DNA of 64,000 bases from Leishmania infantum JPCM5 (Eukaryota > Euglenozoa > Kinetoplastea > Trypanosomatida > Trypanosomatidae): positions 100,001-164,000 of the forward strand of contig NC_009389.2 of assembly GCF_000002875.2 (NCBI RefSeq), given 5' to 3'. This document shows, piece after piece, positions 52,734 through 64,000 of this stretch. The position numbers were made by a program, and so were the translations under genes. Numbering within the stretch: the first letter of the stretch is position 1; each line of letters opens with the position of its first letter. The notes below the pieces were generated by a model, which was not told where the DNA came from, did not search any database, and saw nothing but the letters and a program-made list of their open reading frames with translations.

Positions 52734-54613
52734 CCGCGATGTGCTGATGCGAGTTGGCGACGCTACCTACCGTCTCTCCCTTCCAGGCTGTCACCCTGCT
52801 GGTTGGAGTGGCGGCTGGGTGGGTCCGTTGACGCGGTGGTGGCGTAGGCGCGACAGCGATGATGAAGGAAAACCGCAAGAGACGCAGGCAGGCAGAGGGA
52901 TGGGGGGGCGGAGGAGAGAGACTACACGGGAACAAGTTGATGGAGGCGAGCCACGACAACAACAGTGGTAGCGAAGAAAAGCGAGCCTGAAGACAGAGAC
53001 GTTACACTTAATAGAGAGAAAGAGCGGCCCACCGAACGGGTGGCGCCGCAGCGGTGCACGCACGCCTGCTTGCGTGTTACACACTCTGCCCCGCACCCTT
53101 TTCCCCTCTCCGTATGCCTTTGCTTGCTTGACGTCGTGCGGCCACGGAGCGCAGCTGCTTGCGCACGTGCGTGTGAGGGTGCCTGTGTAACGGTAACGGA
53201 GAATGTGGTCGATAGGATGGACCGTCTTCACCTTTAGTTGTATATGTGTATGCCCTGGCCCTTGTCCCCCCTCGCCCAACTGCGTGCGGGCAAGCGTGTG
53301 CTGCACGCGGCACAGATGGGAACGGATGACGCACGCACGCCCTTGCAGGCAGGGCGACAACAGACACACCGGCAGATTGACGCGTGTAGACAACCAAGGA
53401 ATAGCGGGAGGAGCCACCCCCACAAAAAAAGAAGAAAGGAATAATCCGCAAGCGGGGCGGCGCACACGTACGGTAGAAAAGTCAACGCGCGAGTCGGGAG
53501 GGGGTGGAGGAGGAGGAGGGGGGGGAGAGCGGGCTCGCACTGACGGCGGAGCTGAGCTGCCAGCTTCTACGTCGGGCTGTCGCTACTCCTTCCCTTTTGC
53601 TGTGTGTTGTCGTGCTCGTTGCAACGTGGATGGCGCGGCGGGGGGGGCTCAATAAAGGCACAGCAGAGACGCAGCCGTGACACCACCGTTGCTTCTCCGC
53701 TTTTCGTGGCTTGACTTTTCGTTTTTGGACTCGAAATGATCAAGAGCGGCACCGCCGACGAGAAGCAGGTCGATCGCGCCCCTCCACAGACACACACACA
53801 CGTCGATACACAGAGGCACTCAGACAGATGGACAGCAAGTGGATGCAGAGGAGACGAAGTGGGAAGAGAAGAGAGATGATGAGTTCGACGTGGCAGAGAG
53901 GAAGAGTCCGAGAGTCTCTCACCGCAGCGGAAGCACACGCACACGCACATGTAGAAGTTCGATGCGGCACGTGTGGCGAGAGATCGGAGAGCGATGAGAG
54001 ATCCATCTCTCGCTTACTCCCCTCTCCCAACCTGCCCCCGGCACACCTCTTTCTAACAATCATCTCGCGCGCACATGTGCCCCACAAACTCTTGTGCAAG
54101 TGAGCGGACGGTTTCGTGTATGGAGGCGCAGAGAGGGGGCCAGGGCAGGGCAGAGCGAGGACGGCGTATGTCTATGCGCAGACAAGCCGCAGGGGGGGGG
54201 GAGTTGTACGGCAGTGCTCTCCCCGCTCCATTCCACATACCTTCACGCCGTGCTCGTACGAGTATCGTTTTCGTTTTCAAACGAAGTATCGCGTCATATC
54301 AACATACTCATCGGCGCATCATCTTCCGAGCTGGGGCTGCCGGTCTTGTTAGCACCACCACCGACGGCGACTTGCGTGCTGTCCTGCAACCCCCTTCCAC
54401 TGCAACGCTCGACAGACGGTGCACGTAAAAGAAAACGCAACGCCAGAAAGGATGGGAGGACGAAGGGAAGAAGCGGCTCGCGGACGCACGTGTGTGCGTC
54501 GCTCACACACACACACTGCATCTGCGGTGATGCCAGTAGGGTGTCTTGCTGTGGCCAAGTGCGTTGCCAGCACAACTTTCGCTTCACTCAAACACGCAGG
54601 CGCACATGAACCG

Positions 54614-54631
54614 ATATCTATATATAGATAT
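54614..54631. repeat. Perfect 18-bp TA-rich palindrome
   Basis: atatctatatatagatat equals its own reverse complement. It is an isolated AT-rich spot in GC-rich DNA and may extrude as a cruciform. Confidence 0.75.
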
Positions 54632-56022
54632 GGAGAGGCGAGATGGACATGACGGCAGCAGTGCGCTAACGAATGAAGGCAGGACGACAGGCAGGCCCAC
54701 GCAAGCCGCGAGGTTAGAGAAAGTGGGTACTTCAGAAAGCAAGAGAGGGTAGCCGAGAAAGAACAACAACAAACACTAGGGCGGTGTTGTCCGTGACGGC
54801 GGAAGGATACAGAGCCCTCCATCTCCCTATCGCTCCGACATCGACACACGCAACATTAACAGCAACAACACTCAGAGGCACAGACACACGCACACGCAGG
54901 GGATCAGCATGCGAGCAAGAATGATGAGGTAGCGAGATGCTCACGATGATGAAAACAGAAGAAGCGGGATGATGATGATCGCCTCCCCGTCGCCTCCTGA
55001 AAAGGGGACGACTGAACGGGTCATCAACGACGCATGCATTATATCGTATCCCGAGAGGGACAGACAGATGCGGAGCACGCGAGAAGTGCACGCGCACGCT
55101 CACACACACACATACACATACACACACAGGCAGAAACAAGGTGAGAGGAGCATAGGATTGGGGGGGGGGGAGGGAAACAAGAAAGACGGGAGACCGTGAA
55201 AGCATGAGAGAGAGGGAGAGGGCTTTGTGAGCCAAAACCGCCCTCGCCACGGCACATCATCATCGCAACTGACGATCTCCACATGAGCGTGAGGACGAGC
55301 AAGCACATAACGAAAAGGCGCAGAGAGCCGGCGTGAGATTGAGGCGGGCGGACGGCGAAACTCGAACACAGTGGCGCTCAGCAGCACCGTCGGTTGCACG
55401 CACTGCCACACACCGCTACGATGGGGCGAAGAAAACAAAAATGACAACAGCAACATAAACACACACACACACACACACAGACACGCATCAACGATGCATC
55501 GGCGACGGCAGCAGCGCCATATTCCTTCACACCTCCTCCTCTGTCATGCAAGGGGCTGCGTTCCAGGCAACATGTTCGGCAAGGCAGACGAACGAGGGTG
55601 ATGAATGCGCAGGCTCACGGTGAAGCACAACGTGGCTCTGGTGTACGGGCTTGTGTGTATGTGTGTCGGTTTAGCAGAAAAACAAAGGAAAGGGAAGGGA
55701 GGGGAGGGGATGGGGGGTTGGTGGAAATCATTGGAGAGAGGAATGCAGCGCAGGATGGATGGGGAAACGCGCGCACGTACGCACGCATGCACGCAGACAA
55801 GCAACGCAGAAGAGTTTGTTCCTTTTAGAGGCTCCGTAAGAACGCAAAGTCTACGAGCAAGCCGAAATAGAGCAGCAGCGACGACAATGATAACAACACA
55901 CACAAGAGGGGGACATCTACCAACCTCCCATCACCACCACGTCAGACACGCACGCACACACGCACACACACACACACATCTTTCACAGAAAGCATGCCCT
56001 TGAGCGTGTGAGCGGCAGCGCC

Positions 56023-56069
56023 GGAGAGGGAGAGGGAGGGGGAGAGGGAGAGGGAGAGGGGGAGGAGAG
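56023..56069. repeat. GA-rich hexamer minisatellite
   Basis: Imperfect repeats of ggagag/gagagg. On the - (sense) strand this is a C/T tract about 250 nt past the kinase stop codon, where it may help direct trans-splicing of the downstream transcript and polyadenylation of the kinase mRNA. Confidence 0.7.
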
Positions 56070-56272
56070 CCGTCCTCCCGCAAAGAATAAAAAAAAGAAA
56101 GAAAACGCTATGGGGTACGGAGAGGACACCACCAGTGCACACATCGATATCGCCAACTACGAGGTGTCGCAACACGCCCGCTCCTTCCACCTCTCAACAC
56201 GAATGCGCAGGCTGTACTGCGTGAGTTGATGCATGTCGCCGACTTGTAGCAAGAGCAACCCAGTAGCCACCT

Positions 56273-59200
56273 CTAATAGCGTCTGCGTGGTGGCATCTCC
56301 TCCAGCTCCTCGTCCTTGCACGTCATCCACGGTGCACGGAGCAGTGCACGGGCCGTACTGCGACGGTGCGGGTCACGGTGAAAGCAGCAGCGCAGCAGGC
56401 CCAGCAGCTCCGCCGGTGTGCCATCTGGCACCCCAGGCGGGAGGTCGGCAACCGACTGCTCGATCTGCTTCATGAGGTGGTAGGCGTTGCTCCCCGACGT
56501 TGGCCACGGTGTGCGGCCAAAGACTTCGAGAACGAGGCATCCAAAGGACCAGATGTCTGCCGAGGCGGTGTAGCCGACCGGTGCTGGCGGTGACGTAGCC
56601 TTTCTGCTGCTCCCGTGCCCGCCATCGTTGCCTTCACCGCTCGAAGACGCTAGAGAGCTCGCTGTTGGCGTCGCCATGCACGGCGGCCCCGAGGCCTGAA
56701 TGATCTCCGGTGCCATGAACATGGGGGTGCCGACCATCGTCTGCGCCACGCCGGTGGTGTCGAACCACTGATATTCCGCCATGGTCGTGAAGCGCGAGTC
56801 TGTCGCGGCGGTGCGTGTGGTGGCGATGCTGCTGGTGGTCCCCTCGCTGTCAGCGGTGCCGTGGACGTTGTTCGTCAACACGATGCGCCGCGAGCACCCA
56901 AAGTCCGCCAACTTCGCTACATCGTCTGCGCTGATGAGGACATTATCGCCCTTCACATCCCGGTGAATAAAGTTGTTGCGGTGCAGGTAGGCGAGGCCTT
57001 TGAGCACATCGCGCAGGTAGCGTCGAGCCACCCTCACTGGCAGCTGACCGCCAGGCGACCGGCGAACGACGCTGGAGATGGTGCCGCGGTTGCACAACTC
57101 CATCACGATCTCCACCTGGACAGGAATGCGGGCAGCGGCGTTGCGCTGCGGCGACTGGCTTGCGGAGAAAGCGCCGTCGCAGACGGCGGCTTTGCCGTTG
57201 TCGACATAGTGACGACCGGCGCTGTCGTACCGCCGCTCACCGACCCTTTCGCTGTCTCTCCCAGCTGCCGCCGCGCCGGAGAGGCCCTTGCCATTGGTGC
57301 TGCCACCGTCACGGCACTGCTGCTGTTGCTGCTGGTGTAGTTCCAAGTATCGGTCCTGCACTGGCGTGACCTGGCAGCGCAGGCACGTGACGATGTTCTC
57401 GTGGTGCAGCTTCTCCATCATCTCCACCTCGCGTAGAAGCACGAGGAGCGCCTCCTGCTGGGAGGGCGACATGTACGCTGCATCCGCGGCAGCGGCAGCA
57501 GCAGCGCTTGTGGGGGTGCCGCTATTTTCAGTGTACCGAGCCTGCCTGCTGCTCTGGCCGTCGCCGTCATCGCCAGAGGTGTCGAGGTCGACCGGTATGG
57601 GAACGCCGACCTCTAGCACCTTCACTGCCACCGGGGTCTGCTTGCGGTCTTCCAGGACACCCTCGTATACCACGCCAGAGGTGCCGCGTCCAATGTAGCC
57701 GCGCATGCGCCACTGCACGCGCTTCTCTTGGAGCCTGTGAAAGGCCTCACGCCACTGCCGTGCGCTTAGCCGCTGCCGCTGCTGTTGCTGTTGCCGCTCT
57801 TCGTCCCTCTTTCTTTGCTGCTCCTGCGCACGCCAGCGCTCAATGGCGGTCGTCGGTGAGCCATCGCGGTTGGTGGAACCGGCGACCGCCGCTCCCGTCG
57901 CACTCGTGCGGGCGGCGCGCGCGCGACTCAGCACTACAGCAACATTGACGTTGCCGCCGCCAGCACAAGCACCGCTCTCCCGTCTCAAGTGATTACCGCG
58001 GAGCAGCTCAAGGGTTGACGGTTGAGCCAGCTGCTGCTGCGGCTCGTCCTCGTCTTCCGTCGTTGTGTTCGTGAGTGTTGTGCTGTAGCGACGGAGCGGA
58101 CCGCGATGACGGCGGCCCTCGTCGTCTGCCTTATCCTCGCTCGCCACGCTGTCTCTAGCGTATCGGTGAGAGGCGGCAAAGACCGCCGTGCCACCGTGCC
58201 GACTAGCCGCCGTGGCACTCCCGTAGTTATAGCAGTCCGACGTGCCGCTCGCGCTGCCCATCATGTTAGCCGCCGACGTGTTCGACGCGCTCGGCAAACT
58301 GCCGCATCGCACGCTGTCGACAGAGTCGTCGAGACCGTTCACAATATCTGAAGATACGCTCCGCTGGTGCCCGGAGAAGGCGCCGTGGCTCGGGTGTTCG
58401 ATGAGGCGGGTGCCCCGTCGCGCACTGCTGACCCCCGCTGCCGCTGCTTCTATTGCGGCGTTGGCTGGTCGCGGCGTCCGCGGCGTCATCGTGCCTGTGA
58501 CGGCAGAGGAGGCTCTGCTCTCCGCGTACGCTGGCAGGGGCGGCGCTGGCGGCAAGGTGGCCGTGATGGCCGTCATCGTTGTCTCCACCGAGGATCCCGC
58601 CCTGCTCACGCTGGGGTGACGGATCAAGGTGGGGGTGCGGGAGCACTGCCCTGCTGCCGTCGTCGCCACGGCGCCGAATACCGGCGCTGCAGCAGCAGGG
58701 CTGGAGGAGGCGAGAGAGACGGAGCGGTTCGGGCTGGGCGAGGTGGCGCTGTCCACGTAGCCAACGCTGCCGCTAGCACTTGGTGTCGTGGCGTCCGCAG
58801 CGGTGGCAGCGACCATGGCACCGCCGCCGCTGCGGCTGCTGCTAACCCGGCCCCCCACCGTGTAGCTGCGCGCGCGATAGTGACGGCGGTGTTGATCCTC
58901 CTGGTCAGACGCGGCGGCGGGCACTGCAGACGGTAAAAGGCGAGGCGAGGTGCCGAGGTTCACAGTCGGCATACTGGAGAGGTGACCCCGCCACGCGGGC
59001 GACGGCGGATGGCCCGGCTGCTGCTGTTGGTGCGGTTGCGGATGCGGCGCAGCCGAGGCGCTTTCCGGATATGGAAGCGCACAGTCATTGACGCCATGCG
59101 TCGCGGCTGCGTGGTGGTGGTTGCTGTTCTTGCCGTTATAGATGCCGGCAGCAGTGTGGAAGCCGCTCATGCTGCTGCTGCTGCGCAGGCCGCCGTTGGA

Positions 59201-60292
59201 GCCGCTTGCGTAACTCCGCTGCGAGACGGCCTGCGCCCTGGACACGGAGGGATGGTGGTGCACATGTCCGTGATTGCCGCAGAAGCTGCTGTTCCGACGT
59301 GAATTCGCACCCGACGAGAAGGGCCGGCGATGCGCTGCCGTAGCCTCCGCTACCTGGTTGCTGTGTGTCATGTCGAGGACCACGGCACGGTCACGCATGT
59401 TCGGCGGCAGCAGCGCCTGCTTCATGTCGGACGGATGTATCGCCTTCACAAAAGTGTTGAAGTAACCAACGCCGTGCACCGTGGGCACACAGCTGCCTGA
59501 GGACGGACCGACGCTGCTGCTGCTGCCGGCGCCACCCACCATGGACGACGACGAGGACCCCACGTTTGTGGCCGCTGCCGCCGTGGTTTGCATGTTCATT
59601 GCCGGGGCGGCCGCAGCTGCTGTGCCGTCCCCGCTGCGCCCATGCGTGTGGAGAATGTACGGGGTGTAACTAGGTGAGTTCATAATCCGGGAGGAGCCAC
59701 AGCTATTCGGGTTGTTGTTGCTGTTGGCCACGTCGTCGTGGTGGCGCGGGGTGAGCTTAGGCGAGACACATCCGCTAACGGCTGGGAACTTGAAGGGCGA
59801 CGACGCTGCTGCGCCTCCTGCGCCTGTTGGGGTTCCGGTCACTGTCGCAGTCGAGGTGGGCGACACTGCATCGCCGAGCGCGCCCGAGGCACTTCCGAAG
59901 CTGCCGTGGCGCTGGCGTGTATTGGGAGTCCGCCCTCCGGCGACACCTGTGGCAGCACCGAGGTCGCGGCTCACGCCTATCGAGCTGTCGCGCTGCGCGT
60001 TCACAGGGCGACTGCCGGAGCGCGTCTTGCGAAGTGTGATGTGGATCGAGCGTGCTCGTCGATAGTGTTGACGCGGTTGCGCACCGCTACCACTAACACT
60101 GTTGATGCGACCGCCTTCGACACCCGCCGTCTTTGGCGCTGCTGGGTGGGAGGTTTCACAGCCTGCGATAGAAGACGACGACGTCAGCTGCTGCTGCTGC
60201 AGCTGATATCGCTGGGGATGGAGGCGATTCAGATGTCTTCCATCTCCTCTGCTTGTTGGGACCATGGCTTCTATAGCAGCGTTCTCCGCCAT
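56273..60292 (-). CDS. STE-group (MAPKKK-like) protein kinase with long N-terminal extension
   Basis: 1,339 residues from the ATG at 60292 (the frame opens at a GTG five codons earlier). Residues 1-860 are low-complexity Ser/Thr/Ala/His/Pro-rich. The kinase domain fills about 863-1330: glycine loop YIGRGTSGVVYEG, VAVKVLE lysine, REVEMMEKLHHENIV, MELCNRGTI hinge, HRDVKGDN catalytic loop (about 1109), DFG (about 1131), GTPMFMAPE (about 1193), DIWSFGCLVLE and RALLRAPWM at the end. The GTPMFMAPE and HRDVKGDN wording is typical of MAPKKK/STE11 kinases. All catalytic residues are present. Inserts lie after beta-4 (Gln-rich, about 75 residues) and in the activation segment. It likely phosphorylates MAPKKs; the pathway is unknown. 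Confidence 0.9.
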   Translation of the reverse strand: MAENAAIEAMVPTSRGDGRHLNRLHPQRYQLQQQQLTSSSSIAGCETSHPAAPKTAGVEGGRINSVSGSGAQPRQHYRRARSIHITLRKTRSGSRPVNAQRDSSIGVSRDLGAATGVAGGRTPNTRQRHGSFGSASGALGDAVSPTSTATVTGTPTGAGGAAASSPFKFPAVSGCVSPKLTPRHHDDVANSNNNPNSCGSSRIMNSPSYTPYILHTHGRSGDGTAAAAAPAMNMQTTAAAATNVGSSSSSMVGGAGSSSSVGPSSGSCVPTVHGVGYFNTFVKAIHPSDMKQALLPPNMRDRAVVLDMTHSNQVAEATAAHRRPFSSGANSRRNSSFCGNHGHVHHHPSVSRAQAVSQRSYASGSNGGLRSSSSMSGFHTAAGIYNGKNSNHHHAAATHGVNDCALPYPESASAAPHPQPHQQQQPGHPPSPAWRGHLSSMPTVNLGTSPRLLPSAVPAAASDQEDQHRRHYRARSYTVGGRVSSSRSGGGAMVAATAADATTPSASGSVGYVDSATSPSPNRSVSLASSSPAAAAPVFGAVATTAAGQCSRTPTLIRHPSVSRAGSSVETTMTAITATLPPAPPLPAYAESRASSAVTGTMTPRTPRPANAAIEAAAAGVSSARRGTRLIEHPSHGAFSGHQRSVSSDIVNGLDDSVDSVRCGSLPSASNTSAANMMGSASGTSDCYNYGSATAASRHGGTAVFAASHRYARDSVASEDKADDEGRRHRGPLRRYSTTLTNTTTEDEDEPQQQLAQPSTLELLRGNHLRRESGACAGGGNVNVAVVLSRARAARTSATGAAVAGSTNRDGSPTTAIERWRAQEQQRKRDEERQQQQQRQRLSARQWREAFHRLQEKRVQWRMRGYIGRGTSGVVYEGVLEDRKQTPVAVKVLEVGVPIPVDLDTSGDDGDGQSSRQARYTENSGTPTSAAAAAAADAAYMSPSQQEALLVLLREVEMMEKLHHENIVTCLRCQVTPVQDRYLELHQQQQQQCRDGGSTNGKGLSGAAAAGRDSERVGERRYDSAGRHYVDNGKAAVCDGAFSASQSPQRNAAARIPVQVEIVMELCNRGTISSVVRRSPGGQLPVRVARRYLRDVLKGLAYLHRNNFIHRDVKGDNVLISADDVAKLADFGCSRRIVLTNNVHGTADSEGTTSSIATTRTAATDSRFTTMAEYQWFDTTGVAQTMVGTPMFMAPEIIQASGPPCMATPTASSLASSSGEGNDGGHGSSRKATSPPAPVGYTASADIWSFGCLVLEVFGRTPWPTSGSNAYHLMKQIEQSVADLPPGVPDGTPAELLGLLRCCFHRDPHRRSTARALLRAPWMTCKDEELEEMPPRRRY

Positions 60293-61618
60293 GATGTACT
60301 GCGACACCCAAGCCCGTCTCTCTCGGCGACTGCGTGTCGTCTACGCAAGGCGTCGGCCTGCTCCCGGACACCCTTCCTTTCTATGAATGCTCCGAAACGG
60401 AGGGGGGATGCAGAGAGGCAGTGCTGCCGGTGATGGCTCTTGACTGTGATGTCTCGATAGCCACGCAGATGCAAAATACTTCGAGCGATGAAAAAACACA
60501 CAAACTCCCAGCCACAACACGCGCGCCTCGTCTGAGTCTGCTGCGCTCGTGTGTGCGTGCGTGTGTGTGGCGGTGGCGATGGTGGCGGAGACGGTGGTGA
60601 GAGTGAGGCGATGCCGTACAGAACACACACACACACACACACACATTCGTATGCGCGCGCGCCGTCAGACCCTGAACTCAAGAGAGAGCCGCCCACGTTT
60701 CTTGAGCAATGAAGCCGGAATCTACAACAGCAGCAGTGGAAGCAGCAGGAGGGAGAGAGGGCGCGAGAGCGCTGCGCGCGAGGTGACGCTGCGTGGTGGT
60801 GGTGAACAGGGGAGAGGTGAAAAAGTCGGTTGACCCGCCACAGTACTCGGGGGTATCGATGGCGAAGCAGGGGGCTAGGGATATGGGGTGCACCCCAGAT
60901 ATGTTGAGCAAGCACCTAGAGAGGGAGAGGCTCGAGAGTGGGAGGAGGAGAGAGGTGCGAGCAACGGTAGGGGCAAAACAGGAGACAAGGTTGTGCCGTG
61001 CCGCGATGCCGCCATCACGACACGTGAACTCACCACAAAGCAAACTCGCCCAAGGGCACCGCCGAGCACCGGGGCAGGCGTGCGTACGTGTGTCTTTATG
61101 ACATGGCGGGAGAGACCATGGGGTGGTGGTGGCGGTCGAGGGGACGACGTAGAGAAGCACGCCCATCGAACTGACGTTCCTCCACACGTGGGACTTGCTC
61201 GCCCTTGTAGACGCCCCCTTCCCCCCGCCCCACAATCCTCAACTGGCGAGCACGCACAGGAGCAGCTAAATCGTCGCTCTTTTTCGTCTGTGGTTGTTGC
61301 TGTTGTTTGCCTGGAGACAGATCATCTCTCCTTGCTCGCCACACTCTCATAATGGATGGGTGTCTCTCGGCCCAGACTACGCCTGCTGCAAGTACACAGG
61401 GCCGTCCAACCAGCCCGACAGAGGTGCGTGTGTGTGTGTGTGAAGAAGGCGGCGACGACACAACAAGCAGAGAACAGAGGGTGCATGATGGGAGCGGGCG
61501 GCGACCATCCGTTACTCTCGCCAACACCGCCCCCTCCCCAGCAAGAAGGCATATGGCAAACAAAAACATAAAAAAAAACAAAGACAACGAGGAGATGAAC
61601 AGAGAGGGAGACTCGCAC

Positions 61619-61619
61619 A

Positions 61620-61663
<44 letters not shown>

Positions 61664-61664
61664 C
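61619..61664. repeat. (CGCA)n tetranucleotide microsatellite
   Basis: About eleven uninterrupted copies of a four-base unit, followed about 60 bp later by a (CA)n run. Likely length-variable between strains. Confidence 0.85.
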
Positions 61665-62383
61665 ACGAGTAAAGCGCAAGCATACATTGATACCCACATA
61701 GGCACAAACATACAGAATACCAGACACACACACACACACACACACACAGACACATAGACAGGCACCGAGACGCCACTCGACAAAAGTGGTCACAGCAAGG
61801 CAGGGGGCGTGCATGTGTCTGTGGATGCGTGAAGGAAGGCGGGCGGATGGGGAGAGATGGTGAGAGTGAGGGAGAGGACATGATGAGAGGTGTGGGAGAG
61901 GGGAGGGGAGGGGGGAGGAAGAGGGTACGAGGAGACGCACGGAGTGGTGCTCATCAAGGCACGTGCATACGCACAGTCAAAGTCCAACAAAACAAGAGGA
62001 GTCGCCAACAACAACACGAGCACCTAGGATGAAGGGTGGGGCGGGGTAGGTGACACAGCGAGAGAGAGCGGGGGTACAGCCACGAAATGAGGCAAGATAT
62101 CAAGCAGAGCACATTCATGACATGCATGCAAGGTGCGCAAGGGTCGTAGATACTTGATGAAGCCTTCTCCGTTGTTTTCGTTTGCTCGTGGAGCGCATAG
62201 AGAGCGTGCACCTAAGTTCAGTGGTACTGTGCGCACCCTGTTGCATCTGTGTCTATCCGTGATGGCGTGCACGTGTGCCCTTCGCTCCGTGCGTTTCACG
62301 CCGACCTTCGATTACTTCAAAGGGCGATCGCGGCAGTCATGTTGCCGTCGGAGGGTGAGACACACACCGACACACACACACAC

Positions 62384-62401
62384 ACATATGTATACATATG
62401 T
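62384..62401. repeat. Perfect 18-bp palindrome next to (CA)n and (TA)n
   Basis: acatatgtatacatatgt is self-complementary and lies at the junction of a (CA)n and a (TA)n run, a Z-DNA or cruciform-prone layout. Confidence 0.75.
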
Positions 62402-63395
62402 ATATATATAGAGACAACACCAACGCATGTCCACTTCGACACACGACTGTCGAAGGGGGAGAGAGAGGAGAGAGAGGGACACAAATAATAACAGGACACG
62501 CGCAAGAGAAACAACGACAACGGGGGACAACACAGAATGTGGTGACTATGAAAACCTGAAGAATAATCAGAATCACTGCTACTGCTCTAGCAAGGGTGAT
62601 GCATGAGGTGGCTTGGTGGAGTGGGAGGGGGGAGGCGGAGAGGCACAGGTATGGGGTTGTGTATGTACGTATGTATGTGTGCGTGTGAGGTGGTGGCGCT
62701 GGTGCGGGCAAGCGATGACGGCAACATCCACCAACCCACCCCCATCTACTCCCATCCCCCAAAGCAGACGTGCACACATACCGAAGCACTCCACAGAAGC
62801 AGACGCAAGTGGCGCACTGTTCCGTCTGCGTGTGCTCGACGTGCCTGTGAGTTTGAAATCTGTAATTAGTAGATACACTGGTATAGCACGAAAAAAATTG
62901 AATAGGTGCGGCGACATGTGTGCTACACGACATTCTAGGCGAACCCCACCAATCCTTCACCTCAGCCGTTTCTCCTGCTGACCACCGTCAGTTGAAGGCT
63001 GACGAGAGGCAGCGGCGTGGGTGGGTGGGGGAGAGTGGTAAGGGTTGAGGTGGGTGTTGGTAGTGAGGGGTGGGTCTGGGGGGAGGGGGGGAGGGACAAG
63101 AGCAGTGCCACGTCGACTTGTTTCTGTCCAAGTACACACAGACAGACGTGCAGAAAAACACAGATGGAGAGAGAGGTGGGGCATGGACGGATGAGCTGGA
63201 GTTCAGCAACGGGCGAATCGAAGCAAACCCACGCGTACAAAGAGCAGAGGTGGTGGTGGTTGGAAACAACAACAACGGCAAGCAAGAGAGACACGAAAAC
63301 ACGCACGGCACGCCAATCAGCACCGTTGACACACACACACACACCCATGTATACACATATACAAAAAGCCTAAGATGTGTACACAGAATGTACAT

Positions 63396-63560
63396 TGAAT
63401 ATATATATATATTAGATACATATGCACAGATACATATATACACATATACACACATATATACACACATATATACATATATACATATATATATGTATGTGTG
63501 TATATATGTATCTAATATATATATGTATATACATATATACATATATATATATATGTGTGT
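63396..63560. repeat. AT-rich alternating block with 21-bp inverted arms
   Basis: Alternating TA/CA/TG sequence with a perfect inverted repeat: arms at 63403-63423 and 63504-63524 share a core ttagata/tatctaa. A second pairing between about 63429-63446 and 63493-63513 lies inside. It stands out sharply from GC-rich surroundings and could form a long cruciform. Confidence 0.8.
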
Positions 63561-64000
63561 ATATGCGTATGGACAAACCGGCACCGGCATACGTGAAACC
63601 AAAACGTGAACAACAACAAAGAGAGCGACGCAGCTTCGAGAAGGAAAGTCGCTACGCGATCGGGAGGAGATGGAGAGGGGGAGGGGGAGGGCAGAAAAGG
63701 ACCGGTGCAGCACTCCTCGAGCGACCGCACGAGAGGGCAAGTACCCCCCGCTCCTTCTTTCGGTATCATCTGCGACAGTGGGGCTGCAAGCGATGAGGGA
63801 TGCGTGTGTTGGTGTGCAGGGGTGCTGTGGTGGAACGCAAGAGACACACACACACACACACACACACACGCCCCCATATGCTCACAGATTTGTTTGGATG
63901 GACTCCTCCGCTGTCAAACAACTGGAAAAGAAGAGATGGGAGCCCAGGGAAGAGAGCGAGAGAGACAGGTAGAGAGAGGATGCGGGCGGGCGTGTGGGTG

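Larger units (their letters stand above)
52734..56272. other. Intergenic region of 3.5 kb
   Basis: No credible gene is visible on either strand; open frames are low-complexity. It holds a TA palindrome at 54614-54631, (CA)n runs near 55100-55128 and 55458-55480, and a GA-rich minisatellite at 56023-56069. The length is unusual between two genes of one cluster. Confidence 0.5.
60293..64000. other. Long gene-free region with dense simple repeats
   Basis: About 3.7 kb with no credible gene up to the window edge. Long open frames here translate CA/TG or CGCA repeats. It contains a (CGCA)n tract at about 61619-61664, (CA)n at about 61725-61749, a palindrome at 62384-62401 and an AT-rich hairpin block at 63396-63560. 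The 5' UTR of the kinase gene lies at its left end. Confidence 0.5.

Noticed and set aside
61096..63869. Open frames of 120-290 residues near the right end
   Set aside because: They translate microsatellites (runs of Cys-Val, Thr-His, Tyr-Ile) and have no domain or coding-like codon pattern.

Overview
The window looks like nuclear DNA of a trypanosomatid, most likely a Leishmania-type member of the Leishmaniinae. The coding DNA is GC-rich and intronless. Genes lie in two long one-way clusters. Long intergenic stretches are full of (CA/TG)n, (GA)n and pyrimidine tracts, as expected for polycistronic transcription with trans-splicing, and I see no conventional promoters. All starts are set at ATG codons; several open frames run further upstream through non-ATG codons into likely 5' UTR. 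The species is not determined.

Left cluster (+ strand, 1-15.9 kb): an RNB-domain exoribonuclease of the mitochondrial DSS1 type, an ARF-like small GTPase with a myristoylation-type N-terminus, a very large MYND-finger/SET-like protein, a small basic protein of unknown function, and a phytanoyl-CoA-dioxygenase-fold protein whose iron-binding HxD motif reads QxN.

Centre (15.9-25.2 kb): a convergent strand-switch region without credible genes. It starts with a 16-bp tandem repeat. It then shows extreme strand asymmetry: almost no T on the + strand to about 18.8 kb, then almost no A from about 19.1 to 22.8 kb. A nearly identical 278-bp inverted repeat pair (18358-18635 and 22863-23140) flanks the second half. 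This layout could mark a transcription-termination (base J) zone, a replication origin or centromere, or an invertible segment. It is the most unusual part of the window.

Right cluster (- strand, 25.2-60.3 kb; transcription order is from high to low coordinates): a STE/MAPKKK-like protein kinase with a long low-complexity N-terminus; a giant 4,132-residue surface protein with three N-terminal C-type-lectin-like domains, about 15 diverged repeat modules and a C-terminal membrane anchor; a TPR protein; a large disordered protein of unknown function; the APC10/DOC1 subunit of the anaphase-promoting complex; a multiply frameshifted pseudogene; and its intact relative, a small type I membrane protein with a lectin-like ectodomain. 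The last 3.7 kb has no visible gene and holds dense simple repeats, including an AT-rich hairpin-forming block.

Functionally, neighbours do not form pathways, as is normal for these clusters. The one local theme is surface proteins: the giant lectin-like protein and the small lectin-like gene/pseudogene pair lie in the same transcription unit.
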